Assembly (NCBI GenBank): GCA_002435755.1 | Contig: DIYH01000040.1 | Span: 248,001 to 312,000 of the forward strand | Direction of reading: 5' to 3' | Source of the DNA: Flammeovirgaceae bacterium UBA6059 | GTDB taxonomy: Bacteria > Bacteroidota > Bacteroidia > Cytophagales > Cyclobacteriaceae | Length of the DNA: 64,000 nucleotides | In this document: in pieces, positions 35,224 through 43,855 of the stretch | How positions within the stretch are numbered: the first letter of the stretch is position 1 | Layout: each line of letters starts with the position of its first letter | The notes under the pieces: generated by a model | Told to the model about the DNA's origin: nothing | Database searches by the model: none | Seen by the model: the letters and a program-made list of their open reading frames with translations, nothing else | Program-made: the position numbers and the translations under genes

Positions 35224-36318
35224 ATGAAAAAGCTAGCCCTCACCAATGAATCCTTCAGATACCTAGAGCAGAGTTTTAAGGAGTGGCTGGACGTACAAGG
35301 CTATGCAGCGAGTACCGTTTACAACCTACCGCACCATGTGCGAGAGCTGTTGTACAGCCTGGAGCAGCAAGACATTACCCGGATCAACCAACTTGGAGAA
35401 AAACACATCAAGCAGCACTACGCCAAACTCAAAGAGCGCTCGAATCAAACCAGGGGCGGTGGGCTAAGCAATGCCCACCTTAACAAACACATCCAGGCCA
35501 TCAAGCGGTTTACCGAGTACCTGCGCAACGTAGGAAGACAAGAAATCACAGCACCCAACTTATGGCATGAAGCCACCGAGAGCAGCCCCGATTACCTGAG
35601 TGAAGAAGAGATCAACCTGTTGTTCAAAGCCACTTACCAGCAACCAGAGCATAAGCCCAACGCCTCAGCAGCCAAACAAGAAGCCATTCAATCCAGGGAC
35701 AGGGCGATGCTGGCTGTCTACTATGGCTGTGGACTTAGAAGAACAGAAGGCACCAGCCTGGATGTAGGAGACATCAACTTTGAAAGGGCAATACTCCATG
35801 TACGCAAAGGCAAGGGCCATAAAGAAAGACTGGTACCCATCAGTAAGACAAGCCTAAAGCATCTGACAGAATACATCTATGACCACAGGCCACAACTACT
35901 CCTCAAAGACAAACAGCCCGCCCGGCTGAACAGCCTTGCCCGAATGGAATCAGGCGGGCGTTCGGACGGGGAAGCACTATTACTCAACTACAGAGGCAAT
36001 CGCATCCAGGGCCAGGGACTACTGATCCGGCTAAAGCAACTACAGTACAAAGCCAGCCAGCTAGCCCATAATCACGACCTGCAAGACAAAGAGGTTGGTC
36101 TACACACTTTACGCCATAGCATTGCAACACACCTACTGCAAGCCGGTATGCCACTGGAAAGCATCAGTAGGTTTTTAGGGCACGACAGCTTGGAGAGTAC
36201 CCAGGTTTATACCCACGTGTCAACCGAAGCTTCAGCGAAGGTTGATCAGCCCCGCCACGGCGGGCAGGCTTACAACAACATCCCGAAGTACGAAATAGAG
36301 CGACTACAAGATGACTGA
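35224..36318 (+). CDS. Tyrosine recombinase (XerC/D-like) with in-frame palindromic insertions
   Basis: 364 residues. An N-terminal SAM-like core-binding domain (about 10-115) precedes the catalytic domain. All catalytic residues are visible: Arg in YGCGLRRTEG, Lys region RKGKGHKERLVPI, HTLRHS, the GH of FLGHDSLEST and Tyr in QVYTHVS. Two GC-rich palindromic stretches sit inside the reading frame at 35916-35965 and about 36251-36266, giving odd peptide inserts (ARLNSLARMESGGRSDGE and SAKVDQPRHGG). The gene overlaps the next recombinase by 8 nt. Confidence 0.9.
   Translation: MKKLALTNESFRYLEQSFKEWLDVQGYAASTVYNLPHHVRELLYSLEQQDITRINQLGEKHIKQHYAKLKERSNQTRGGGLSNAHLNKHIQAIKRFTEYLRNVGRQEITAPNLWHEATESSPDYLSEEEINLLFKATYQQPEHKPNASAAKQEAIQSRDRAMLAVYYGCGLRRTEGTSLDVGDINFERAILHVRKGKGHKERLVPISKTSLKHLTEYIYDHRPQLLLKDKQPARLNSLARMESGGRSDGEALLLNYRGNRIQGQGLLIRLKQLQYKASQLAHNHDLQDKEVGLHTLRHSIATHLLQAGMPLESISRFLGHDSLESTQVYTHVSTEASAKVDQPRHGGQAYNNIPKYEIERLQDD
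35916..35965. repeat. GC-rich palindromic element inside recombinase gene
   Basis: GCCCGCC (35916-35922) pairs with GGCGGGC (35953-35959), and CCGAA (35940-35944) with TTCGG (35961-35965). It keeps the frame open and encodes a stretch not expected in this part of a tyrosine recombinase. Confidence 0.5.
36251..36266. repeat. GC-rich palindrome near the recombinase C terminus
   Basis: CCCGCC-ac-GGCGGG is a perfect 6-bp dyad preceded by a small CTTC-agc-GAAG hairpin. It lies just after the catalytic Tyr region and encodes QPRHGG, in frame. Confidence 0.5.
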
Positions 36319-37228
36319 ACAAATCAAGGCAGAAGTAGAAGCATTTAAGAACTACCTACAGGCACAAGGCTTTAGTCGCAAGAGTATCAAGAGCAGGGCA
36401 CAAGTACTCAACAGATACCTGACATGGACGGCCCAGGAAGCACTAGCAGCAGAAGGGATAGACTATCGTGACCTACTCGCCTTTATGAAATACAGCCAGC
36501 AAAAGGGCAAGAGTCAAAGCACGATCCAACATGAAATGATTGTGATCCGGCATTACTACGACCAATTGATCAGCGAAGGGAAAATAGCCACTAACCCAAC
36601 CGCTCGAATCAATATCAAAGGCATCAGACGCAAATCACTCTATCACATCTTAAAGCCCCATGAGCTGCACCAGCTCTATTATAAGTATACCGCTACCAAT
36701 CTATCAGAAAAGCGCAACAAAGTAATGCTAGGCCTACTGGTTTACCAGGGCGTACAGACCATAGAGCTAAGACAGCTAGAGACCAGCCATGTCCAATTGA
36801 GGGAAGGGAAGATTAGAATACCAGGCGGCCCCAACAGAAATGAAAGGGAGATGCAATTAGAACCCTATCAAGTGATGGACATGTATGATTACACCTTGCA
36901 GGTGAGGCCATTAATCTTAGGAATGGAACCCAAGCGAAATGCACAAATCAAGCAGGAAACCCAACAATTATTCATCGGTAGGGAAGGGAGTCATAACATC
37001 AACAACTTTATGAGCAGCATTCTGACAAGGCTAAAGCAGATCAACCCCCAAGTAAAGAATGCCAGACAAATCAGGGCCAGTGTAATCACCAAATGGCTAA
37101 GGCAACACAACCTGAGGGAAGCGCAATACATGGCAGGCCACAAGTATGTAAGCAGCACAGAGAGCTACCAGCAGAACGATCTGGAAGGATTGCAGGAAGA
37201 AATAGGTAAGTACCACCCATTAGGGTAA
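36311..37228 (+). CDS. Second tyrosine recombinase, catalytically degenerate
   Basis: 305 residues with an N-terminal core-binding domain (about 1-105: GFSRKSIKSRAQVLNRYLTW, KSQSTIQHEMIVIRHYYDQL) and an integrase catalytic fold. The first catalytic Arg, normally in G-L-R-x-x-E-L, is Gln here (YQGVQTIELRQL). The HxLRH motif reads RQIRAS, keeping only the Arg. The last box is kept: MAGHKYVSSTESYQQN with GH and the Tyr nucleophile. It overlaps the first recombinase (start ATG within its last codons), so the two are co-translated and may work as a heteromeric pair. Confidence 0.87.
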   Translation: MTEQIKAEVEAFKNYLQAQGFSRKSIKSRAQVLNRYLTWTAQEALAAEGIDYRDLLAFMKYSQQKGKSQSTIQHEMIVIRHYYDQLISEGKIATNPTARINIKGIRRKSLYHILKPHELHQLYYKYTATNLSEKRNKVMLGLLVYQGVQTIELRQLETSHVQLREGKIRIPGGPNRNEREMQLEPYQVMDMYDYTLQVRPLILGMEPKRNAQIKQETQQLFIGREGSHNINNFMSSILTRLKQINPQVKNARQIRASVITKWLRQHNLREAQYMAGHKYVSSTESYQQNDLEGLQEEIGKYHPLG

Positions 37229-37257
37229 ATCGAATAATGGTTATTTTTATCATTGAT

Positions 37258-37485
37258 ATGGGGAAAGCAGATATAAAGGCCGAATTACAGGTTTTAATCC
37301 AGAATGAAACAGATGATAGCATTTTAGAAGCTATCAGGACTTTGCTTAAGAAATCAAGTTTAGACCCAATATTGAAGCAGAAGCTAACTTCCCGGGCTTT
37401 GAGGGCAGAAGAAGATATTGCATCCGGTAGAGTGATGGATAGACAAGAGCTAGAGAAAAAGTTGAATGGCAGGCTGGGTATATGA
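37258..37485 (+). CDS. Antitoxin of a type II toxin-antitoxin pair
   Basis: 75 residues from ATG 37258 (an upstream in-frame ATG at 37237 would add VIFIID). Highly charged and helical: KAELQVLIQNETDDSILEAI, SRALRAEEDIASGRVMDRQE. The pattern matches Bacteroidota addiction-module antitoxins (N-terminal short helices, C-terminal EEDIxxGRxxxxxE). It overlaps the toxin start by 4 nt. Confidence 0.8.
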   Translation: MGKADIKAELQVLIQNETDDSILEAIRTLLKKSSLDPILKQKLTSRALRAEEDIASGRVMDRQELEKKLNGRLGI

Positions 37486-37787
37486 AAGTCATTTATACCG
37501 ACCAGTCTTATGATAGCTTGAAAGACCTCACAGTTTTTTTGCTGGAAGAACAGGGTTGGAGTTTAGAGAAGTTTTTAGCGTTCAGAGCCAAGTTACTAGA
37601 TAAAGCTGATAGTCTCGAAACCACTTACAATCACTATCAACAAGAAGATTACCTGGAACATCTAGGAAAGGATCATAAGAGAGCGATAGAAGGGCACGTC
37701 AAAATTATTTACAGAGTTGAAAAGGAGTACATCTATATAACCGACTTCTTCGATACCCGTCAGGACCCCTCTAAGATGAAAGGCTAA
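37482..37787 (+). CDS. RelE/ParE superfamily toxin
   Basis: 101 residues with the compact RelE/ParE pattern: an N-terminal strand (MKVIYTDQSYDSLKDLTVFL), two helices (FRAKLLDKADSLE), then strands GHVKIIYRVEKEYIYITDFF and the end DTRQDPSKMKG. Members cleave ribosome-bound mRNA (RelE type) or poison gyrase (ParE type); which applies here cannot be said. The pair lies next to the recombinase genes and may stabilise the element. Confidence 0.85.
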   Translation: MKVIYTDQSYDSLKDLTVFLLEEQGWSLEKFLAFRAKLLDKADSLETTYNHYQQEDYLEHLGKDHKRAIEGHVKIIYRVEKEYIYITDFFDTRQDPSKMKG

Positions 37788-38458
37788 TCCAGCCGCACAG
37801 TCCAACCCTCCAAGACGCAGAATTTTGTCTGGAAAGCCCCATCGAGGGGCAATCCATCCAACTTAGGTAAAGCGGTGTTCTGTCCAGTCGGTGCAGCATA
37901 GGTCACGCCAGATCAGCCAGAGAGCTTGCAGCCCACTGGCTGCCCTTCGGGTCTCCGCTGCGCTTCGAGTCTGTCATGCCCTCTGCATTGCCCTCGCCTT
38001 CCCATCACGGCTGTTCCTGTGTCTGTGTCCAGAGCTAGGCCAACCCGCAAGCCCAACAAACTAGCACTGGCCACATCCACCCACAGCCAGAGTTATTGCG
38101 GGCCTGCGGCCACCACCAGTACTGTACCGCCTGGACTAATGAGTTAAATGATAAAAGCAGTCCAGGCGTTACGCAGCTGCCAGTCGCTTCCTGCGGTCGC
38201 TTTCCCTGTCAGGCTGGTGGTGGCACCCGCTACGGCCCGCCGCACAAGTCCAACCCGCCTAAATGCATATCACTGCAAGCCTTCCGCGCTCTTCCAATAC
38301 ACTACACAGATCAAGAGTAGCCGTTCGCTTGGATCGCCCCGGCGAAAAGCAAATGGCACCAGGTGCAGTGAAACAGACAATAGGGTAGCAACGCCATTTA
38401 CTTTTTCCCCGGAACGTCGGTGTTTACGCCCGCCGAAATGAACTACCTTTAATATTGG
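37788..38458. other. 671-nt GC-rich non-coding stretch with hairpins
   Basis: No credible gene. Three short open frames overlap here in different phases, all with low-complexity Ser/Pro/Arg/Cys composition. Several hairpins are visible: GCCCC-atcga-GGGGC near 37836, GCAGCC-cact-GGCTGC near 37927, and a 10-bp dyad at 38128-38168. Base composition is clearly more GC-rich than the flanks, suggesting foreign or decayed mobile sequence. Confidence 0.5.
38128..38168. repeat. 10-bp inverted repeat
   Basis: CGCCTGGACT (38128-38137) and AGTCCAGGCG (38159-38168) pair perfectly around a 21-nt AT-rich loop. No T tail. Possibly a recombination site or a structural remnant. Confidence 0.5.
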
Positions 38459-38731
38459 ATGGGATGCCTAAAACTGACATATGGCCAAGAGCAAAACCAG
38501 ACTGCTTTTACACAAATATGGAAGCGGGACACTAAAGTAAAACCCCCTTTATTTTTTGAGGAAGGCCTAAAAGAAAATGAGGCACCTTCAAAAAAACGCA
38601 TAGACTATTATCCTTTTGGTGGGCTGATGGGCAGTGGCTTTGGGCGGATCATCAGCAAGACCAATGACTTCCACTACTAGGGCAAGGAATACGACCAAGA
38701 CCTACAGTGGTACGACTCCCATGCAAGGTAG
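38459..38731 (+). pseudogene. Broken orphan Rhs core (third copy)
   Basis: It starts MGCLKLTYGQEQ, the usual opening of displaced Bacteroidota Rhs cassettes. It then runs into DYYPFGGLMGSGFGRIISKT, followed by an in-frame TAG at about 38678, GKEYDQDLQWYDSHAR and a second TAG at 38729. The last part corresponds to the core at about 27700-27830 and 31509-31635 but with substitutions and stops. The remainder of the core and any tip are absent. Confidence 0.75.
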
Positions 38732-39061
38732 CCCGTACCTTTGCTATGGTGAGCTTGTGATTCTTAGGAGTCAGTGGTCATGCCTTACAGTTAATGCCAG
38801 CTAGCAGAAAGGCCTTGTTTATTGAAAACAACGCCTTGTTTCGTCCAAAATATAACCTTCTTTTGATCAAAACATAAGCATATACTGTTCGAAAATAGCC
38901 CTTTTTTCATTTCAAAGTGGCCATGCAGCCAATTGAGCATAAGTACTAGCTTATCGAAGAAGCATCGAAAGCCGAATAGCTGATACCTACGATCGTACCT
39001 AGAACCAGGTAAAAGAGAATAATCCAATCAATTCTTAACTTGTCCCAAGAATTTTGAAGTC
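38732..39061. other. 330-nt intergenic region before the sensor kinase
   Basis: No gene seen. GCCTTGTTT occurs twice (about 38812 and 38833), and AAACAA-cgcc-TTGTTT (38826-38841) can form a small hairpin. The kinase promoter should lie in the 3' half, but no good TAnnTTTG element is visible. Confidence 0.4.
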
Positions 39062-41182
39062 ATGAATAGATTTTTGATCAATGAACTCTGGGCTTTACCA
39101 TTCCTAATAAGCGTGATCTCCTGCTCTCTTGTCTTCGGACAGACCATCGAACAAAACCTCGATAGTCTCAATGAGGCGTTAGAAGCAAGTAGCAGTATTG
39201 ATATGGAAGTTGAGGTATTGTTGGAGGCTGGAAAACTGCTATTAAGGACCAATCCCGATTCGGCGATCAGCATTTACGGTAGAGCGGAAGGACTGGCTCC
39301 TGCCGGTTCTGTCAATAGCGGTTTGGCATTGGCCTATCAGGCCTTAGGCTACATCTACCAGGGGCGGCATGAGAAATCTAAGGCGTTGATAGCAAAAGCC
39401 CGGGTAGCTGCGGATGTTACTGGTGATTATGATCTTAAGACAATCGTATTCGGCAATGCCGCGATTGGCTGTTTTTATAGGGGTGAGTATGATAGCGCGT
39501 TGGTGCAGTTTGAAGCATTTCTTGCCCTGGCCCTGGAACATCAGCACAATGAAGACATTGCGATAGCGTCCAACAACATCGGTTTGCTGAATCTTAACAT
39601 GGGCAACTACCACAAGGCTTATGACGGGTTTGTCATTGCTGCCACAGCTTTCGAAACACTGGGCTATGAAGAGAGCCTCAGCCAGGTATACAACAATATT
39701 GCGCTAGCCAATCGCGAACTGGACAATTTTGAAGAAGCCTTAAAGTATAACCGACTGTCGATAGCCATGAAGCGGCGGCTTGGGGATACCAAAGGATTGA
39801 TAGCATCATATGCCAACATCGGCTCTGTCTATGAACACCTTGAGGCACAGATAGATTCCGCTCTTTACTATTACGATTTGGCATTGCCAATGGCTAAAGA
39901 AGTCCGGGATACCAGAAACCTGCTAAATATATATGCGGGGTTGATCACGACTCATCAACAGCTGGCCAATTATGATCAAAGCATTGCCATGGCCGATGAG
40001 GCTTATCTTGTACTGGAGGAGTTTGAAGACCAGGAGATGAAAGCGAGGATAGATGCTGATATGGCCCATGTCTATCTTGATATGGGAGCATTTGAAAAGG
40101 CGGTTGCCCTTGCTGCAGCATCACTGGAGATAAGCAGTGCCAACGGGTATCGCCTGGTGACCCAGCATAACTATGATGTACTGAGTGAAGGCTATGGGGG
40201 TATTGGAGCCTATCGACAAGCGTATGAGTATCAAAAGGCACTGACCCTGCTCAGTGATTCTATATTGAATGAGAACAAGTCCAACCAGATCGCTGAACTA
40301 CAGGCCAAGTACGAAACTGAAAAGAAGGAGCAGACCATTGCACTTCAGCAGGCTGAAATCACTGGCCAACAAGCCAGGAACCAGTTGAACCTGGCAGTGA
40401 TTCTTGGGTTAGTACTGATCATCGGTATGTTGATCGCATTGATCCTTCTGGTAAGGAGTAGAGCGAGGAAAAGACAGGCACTTCTGGTCATGGAAGCGGA
40501 AACGCTACTGAGAGAAACTCAGATCGCTGCGGCCATCGACTCCCAGGAATCAGAGAGAAAAAGGGTAGCCCGGGATTTACATGATGGATTCGGCCAAATG
40601 ATCTCCGTATTGAACCTTAATCTGAAATCACTTGAAAAGGGGACCGTGTCCAAAGAGAAGGTATTTGATGAATCGGCAAAGATCCTGGAAGACATGTATC
40701 GTGAGTTGAAGGGTATTTGCTTCAACCTTATGCCTGAGACCTTGATTAGAAATGGTATAACGCATGCGCTTAAAGAGTTTGCCGAACGGATCAACCGAAC
40801 TGATGGACCAAAGGTCAATACCGACGACTATGGACTAGACGAGCGTCTTAATGATCTACAGGAAATATCAGTCTATAGGATCACTCAGGAATGGGTCAAC
40901 AACATCATCAAGTATTCTGATGCTGAGAAAATAACCATCAGCTTAACCAAAGATGAGGAGGAAATCACACTCTTGATCGAAGATGATGGCGCTGGATTTG
41001 ATCCTCAACTGCTGATCAAAGGAAGTGGCAATGGCTGGAAGAATATGCAGACACGGACCAACCTAATCAAGGGTACCCTTGAGCTTGAAACGACCGTTGA
41101 CGTACATGGGAGTGCGCTGATTATGAATGCTCCCACGAAGGATCAACACCAATCAGAGAAAGAGCAAGAAGAACTCGTCTAG
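39062..41182 (+). CDS. TPR-containing sensor histidine kinase (HisKA_3/NarL-type)
   Basis: 706 residues. Signal peptide (LPFLISVISCSLVFGQ), about 380 residues of TPR repeats in the periplasm (e.g. ALAYQALGYIYQGRHEKSKA, GLIASYANIGSVYEHLEAQI), a coiled coil, one membrane helix (LAVILGLVLIIGMLIALILL) and the cytoplasmic kinase. The HisKA_3 motif reads ERKRVARDLHDGFGQMISV with the phospho-accepting His. The HATPase_c part has RITQEWVNNIIKYSDA, EDDGAGFD and GNGWKNMQTR. Such kinases normally pair with a LuxR-type regulator encoded next door, but none is adjacent here. A terminator follows. Confidence 0.93.
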   Translation: MNRFLINELWALPFLISVISCSLVFGQTIEQNLDSLNEALEASSSIDMEVEVLLEAGKLLLRTNPDSAISIYGRAEGLAPAGSVNSGLALAYQALGYIYQGRHEKSKALIAKARVAADVTGDYDLKTIVFGNAAIGCFYRGEYDSALVQFEAFLALALEHQHNEDIAIASNNIGLLNLNMGNYHKAYDGFVIAATAFETLGYEESLSQVYNNIALANRELDNFEEALKYNRLSIAMKRRLGDTKGLIASYANIGSVYEHLEAQIDSALYYYDLALPMAKEVRDTRNLLNIYAGLITTHQQLANYDQSIAMADEAYLVLEEFEDQEMKARIDADMAHVYLDMGAFEKAVALAAASLEISSANGYRLVTQHNYDVLSEGYGGIGAYRQAYEYQKALTLLSDSILNENKSNQIAELQAKYETEKKEQTIALQQAEITGQQARNQLNLAVILGLVLIIGMLIALILLVRSRARKRQALLVMEAETLLRETQIAAAIDSQESERKRVARDLHDGFGQMISVLNLNLKSLEKGTVSKEKVFDESAKILEDMYRELKGICFNLMPETLIRNGITHALKEFAERINRTDGPKVNTDDYGLDERLNDLQEISVYRITQEWVNNIIKYSDAEKITISLTKDEEEITLLIEDDGAGFDPQLLIKGSGNGWKNMQTRTNLIKGTLELETTVDVHGSALIMNAPTKDQHQSEKEQEELV

Positions 41183-41210
41183 TTCCATGGATTGACAAAT
41201 CCTCTAACGA

Positions 41211-41245
41211 AAAAGACACAGCTATGAGCTGTGCCTTCATTTTTA
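41211..41245. terminator. Terminator between the kinase and the thioredoxin-like genes
   Basis: CACAGCT (41217-41223) and AGCTGTG (41227-41233) form a 7-bp stem with an ATG loop, flanked by AAAA on the left and a T-rich tail (TTCATTTTT) on the right. It can serve both convergent transcripts. Confidence 0.65.
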
Positions 41246-41272
41246 AGTGCCTGTATTCGTTCTTTTCTTGTA

Positions 41273-41896
41273 TCAAGACTCCTTCCACTTAATGGTACAG
41301 CCAATGGCCTTTGTAGAAGTGGTTTGGACAGCTTTGTTGTCGATCAATGCATCTACTGCATCTTCTACATAGGTCTTTGTCACAGCAGATGCATCTTTAA
41401 AGTTATCGTCAATGGCGCCTATGTACTTTACTACCAGCTTGTCAGCTTCTTTATTGAGCAAGTAGACATGTGGTGTTTTAGTCGCTCCATAAGCACTGGT
41501 GATTTCCTGTGTCTCATCAAATAAATAAGGATAAGTCATGCTTTTATCAGCATACCGTGTCTTCATCTCGTTCCATGAGTCGCCTGGCGATCTTACAGGA
41601 TCGTTGGGATTGATAGCAATAACAGGATAGCCCTTGTCTTTGTATTTCTCATCTAAATCGATGATTCGATCTTCATACATCTTAGCATATGGACAAGTGT
41701 TACAAGTGAATATGACTAAGAAGCCTTTGGCATCATCATAGTCACTCATGGATACTATGTCTCCATCGATATTCTTGAGACTAAAGTCGATGGCCGTATC
41801 ACCGACCTCATATCCTTCCGCCCTTGGAGATACAAAGGCACTGCCGATAGCCACAGCTACCGCAATCACTAACATTAGGTATACGTTCTTTTTCAT
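41273..41896 (-). CDS. Secreted peroxiredoxin/thioredoxin-fold protein (CxxC)
   Basis: 207 residues with a signal peptide (VYLMLVIAVAVAIGSAFVS) and an AhpC/TSA-type thioredoxin fold: DFSLKNIDGDIVSMSDY, then the redox site FTCNTCPYAKMYEDR, AINPNDPVRSPGD and the cis-Pro region TKTPHVYLLNKE. Family members annotated as redoxins act as periplasmic thiol oxidoreductases. It is encoded just after a second thioredoxin-like protein in the same direction (6-nt gap), so both probably form one operon. Confidence 0.88.
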   Translation of the reverse strand: MKKNVYLMLVIAVAVAIGSAFVSPRAEGYEVGDTAIDFSLKNIDGDIVSMSDYDDAKGFLVIFTCNTCPYAKMYEDRIIDLDEKYKDKGYPVIAINPNDPVRSPGDSWNEMKTRYADKSMTYPYLFDETQEITSAYGATKTPHVYLLNKEADKLVVKYIGAIDDNFKDASAVTKTYVEDAVDALIDNKAVQTTSTKAIGCTIKWKES

Positions 41897-41902
41897 AATG
41901 AT

Positions 41903-42388
41903 CTATTGAATGTTTTGAATAAGCGTTTCTAGTTCTCCTTCTTCGAAGGACTTTTCGTAGAAGTATTTCTTGTCATTGATATTGTCAACAATCAATGTAG
42001 CCGGAATAGCCCCAGACCAGGAAGGGTCGATCTTATCAATGAATGCGTTGTAATCAGTTTCGTCTAAGAGCTTGATATCGGAAGTAAGGTTCCGGCGAGC
42101 GACAAAACTTTTTACCCTGTTGTCGAGCTGTTCTACAAAGTCCAGACTAATAAGGAAAACTTTGACGTGACCCAAATCCTTATCGTTATTCACTGCTTCG
42201 AAGTAAGGAAGCTCCGCTATACAAGGTTTGCACCAGGTAGCCCAGAAATTGTATACCTCGAGTTCGTGCTTTCCATTGGTGATCATTTCAGATAGTTGAT
42301 TGAATTTGATCACTTCTATCTCTATTTCCTGTGCATTTACTACAAGAGCAATGATCACCAAGCAGGTAGTTATAGCAAGCCGCATCAT
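41903..42388 (-). CDS. TlpA/ResA-like periplasmic thioredoxin
   Basis: About 161 residues from the ATG pair near 42388, where the signal peptide MMRLAITTCLVIIALVVNAQ begins; upstream in-frame ATGs would add 11 residues. Active site FWATWCKPCIAELPYF is canonical for the TlpA group, which reduces disulfides during cytochrome c maturation or in envelope proteins. The cis-proline segment GAIPATLIVD is also present. First gene of a two-gene unit with the redoxin. Confidence 0.9.
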   Translation of the reverse strand: MMRLAITTCLVIIALVVNAQEIEIEVIKFNQLSEMITNGKHELEVYNFWATWCKPCIAELPYFEAVNNDKDLGHVKVFLISLDFVEQLDNRVKSFVARRNLTSDIKLLDETDYNAFIDKIDPSWSGAIPATLIVDNINDKKYFYEKSFEEGELETLIQNIQ

Positions 42389-42604
42389 TCGTTTAACGTT
42401 GGCAAAGATCATAAGGTACAAAATGTGTTCACTGATTGCTGTTTTGATGATGACCGGTTGGAATTCTGTCTGAGTATCTCTGCATCAATACTCCTGTGGG
42501 GCGCTCAGCTATCCTAAGTTCCGAGAACGTACACTTGGATTAGATACACTATCGAATTTTGAGAAAAATATTGCTAATTGCACTCTTCGAGAAGTATCAC
42601 TATT

Positions 42605-43855
42605 GTGTCTAGAAGAAGAAGACAACAGTTTATCATTACACTTGGATCGGTAGGGGCCTTACTACTGGCCCTTTTTGTCGGGGTATTAGTTAGCCAATTT
42701 GACATTAGGGTCAATGATCACCTGGTGATAACAATCGATTTTATTGGTAAAGTGTGGGTGGCTTTGTTGATGTTGTTGGTCATCCCACTTTCAGGGTCCT
42801 ATCTACTCAATGCTATACTGTCCATCAATGAACGGCGGTCTTTAGGACGCCTTGGACTATATGCTGTTAAGGCACACCTGCTTATATTACTTCTTGCCAT
42901 CGGTTTTTCATGTTTTTTTGGAATAGGTACTCTTGAGCTGCTTGGAGACCAGTTGCCTCGACTGAGTATTGATCAAGAATTTGACCTGGCCGGGATTTCA
43001 GGTTCTAAAATCAGCGCTTTCTGGCTGGAACCGATCATGGCTGACCTCAATACACTCCAAAGGTGGATAGGCAACTCTATCCTTGGTTTGATGTTCTTAT
43101 CCGTTGTGATGGGTTTTTCGATTGTTTTTTGTTTTAGTCGTTACAGTCCCACTTGGAGTAGAGTATCAAAAAGAGTTGCCGATAGGTCAATTCATTGGCT
43201 GTCCATGTTTCTGGTATCACTGCCACTTGCCGTGTTTGCCCTTATGTTTCCTATGATGGTCAGTAGCGGTATTTCAGTACTTGGTGTTGCCATTTACTTT
43301 GTAGTGATCCTCTGTATATTACTGATCGTTTTTATTATCATTCTTCATGTGATACCTCATGCCTGGGGTGTGACTACAATCAGCAACTTTTTTAGAGGGT
43401 TGTTGCAAACCCAGATGGTGGCCGTCAGCACAAGGTCATCACTTGCTACCATTCCATCATTGATGGAGGCTGCTGAAAACAACTTTGACGTTGATAAGCA
43501 CACATCAGGGGTGATCATTCCCTTTTTTGTAACCATATTCCGATTGAATAAAGGTATTTCTAGTGTCTTCAAATACATTTTTCTCGTCTATGCTTACAAT
43601 CTTGAATTGAGTGTTGCTCCACTTGTTGGATTCATCGTGCTACAATTGCTTGCAAGTTTTGGTACACCAGGTATACCAAGTGGTGGTAAGTTTGTGACCC
43701 TGCCTATCTACCTGGCAGCCGGTATTCCTTTGGAAGGATTGATTTTGTTGAAGGCCGTAGATGCCATTCCTGACGTTTTCAAAACTATACTCAATGTGAC
43801 AGAAGTGATGACAGTGACAGTGTTGGTCAAAGACAATGTAAAGCAGGTAGCATGA
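42605..43855 (+). CDS. Divergent DAACS-family symporter, copy 1
   Basis: About 416 residues from the GTG at 42605, chosen because the paralogue at 45174 also starts with GTG-TCT; TTG 42578 would add nine residues. Eight or so membrane helices and the hairpin motif STRSSLATIP, corresponding to the serine-rich HP1 tip of glutamate/dicarboxylate transporters. The NMDGT motif of that family is missing: TIFRLNKGIS stands in its place. In the substrate helix, VDAIPDVFKTILNVTEV keeps the Asp and Asn positions but has Lys for the substrate Arg and lacks the final Asp. Substrate and coupling ion are therefore uncertain. It overlaps the next gene by 4 nt. Confidence 0.85.
   Translation: MSRRRRQQFIITLGSVGALLLALFVGVLVSQFDIRVNDHLVITIDFIGKVWVALLMLLVIPLSGSYLLNAILSINERRSLGRLGLYAVKAHLLILLLAIGFSCFFGIGTLELLGDQLPRLSIDQEFDLAGISGSKISAFWLEPIMADLNTLQRWIGNSILGLMFLSVVMGFSIVFCFSRYSPTWSRVSKRVADRSIHWLSMFLVSLPLAVFALMFPMMVSSGISVLGVAIYFVVILCILLIVFIIILHVIPHAWGVTTISNFFRGLLQTQMVAVSTRSSLATIPSLMEAAENNFDVDKHTSGVIIPFFVTIFRLNKGISSVFKYIFLVYAYNLELSVAPLVGFIVLQLLASFGTPGIPSGGKFVTLPIYLAAGIPLEGLILLKAVDAIPDVFKTILNVTEVMTVTVLVKDNVKQVA

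Noticed and set aside
38128..38168. Possible integron attC site
   Set aside because: The 10-bp dyad lacks the GTTRRRY and RYYYAAC core sites and no IntI-type integrase is near; the recombinases present are XerC/D-like.
37926..38441. Three overlapping short open frames in the GC-rich stretch
   Set aside because: Low-complexity Ser/Pro/Arg/Cys products in three phases of the same DNA, typical of GC-rich non-coding sequence.
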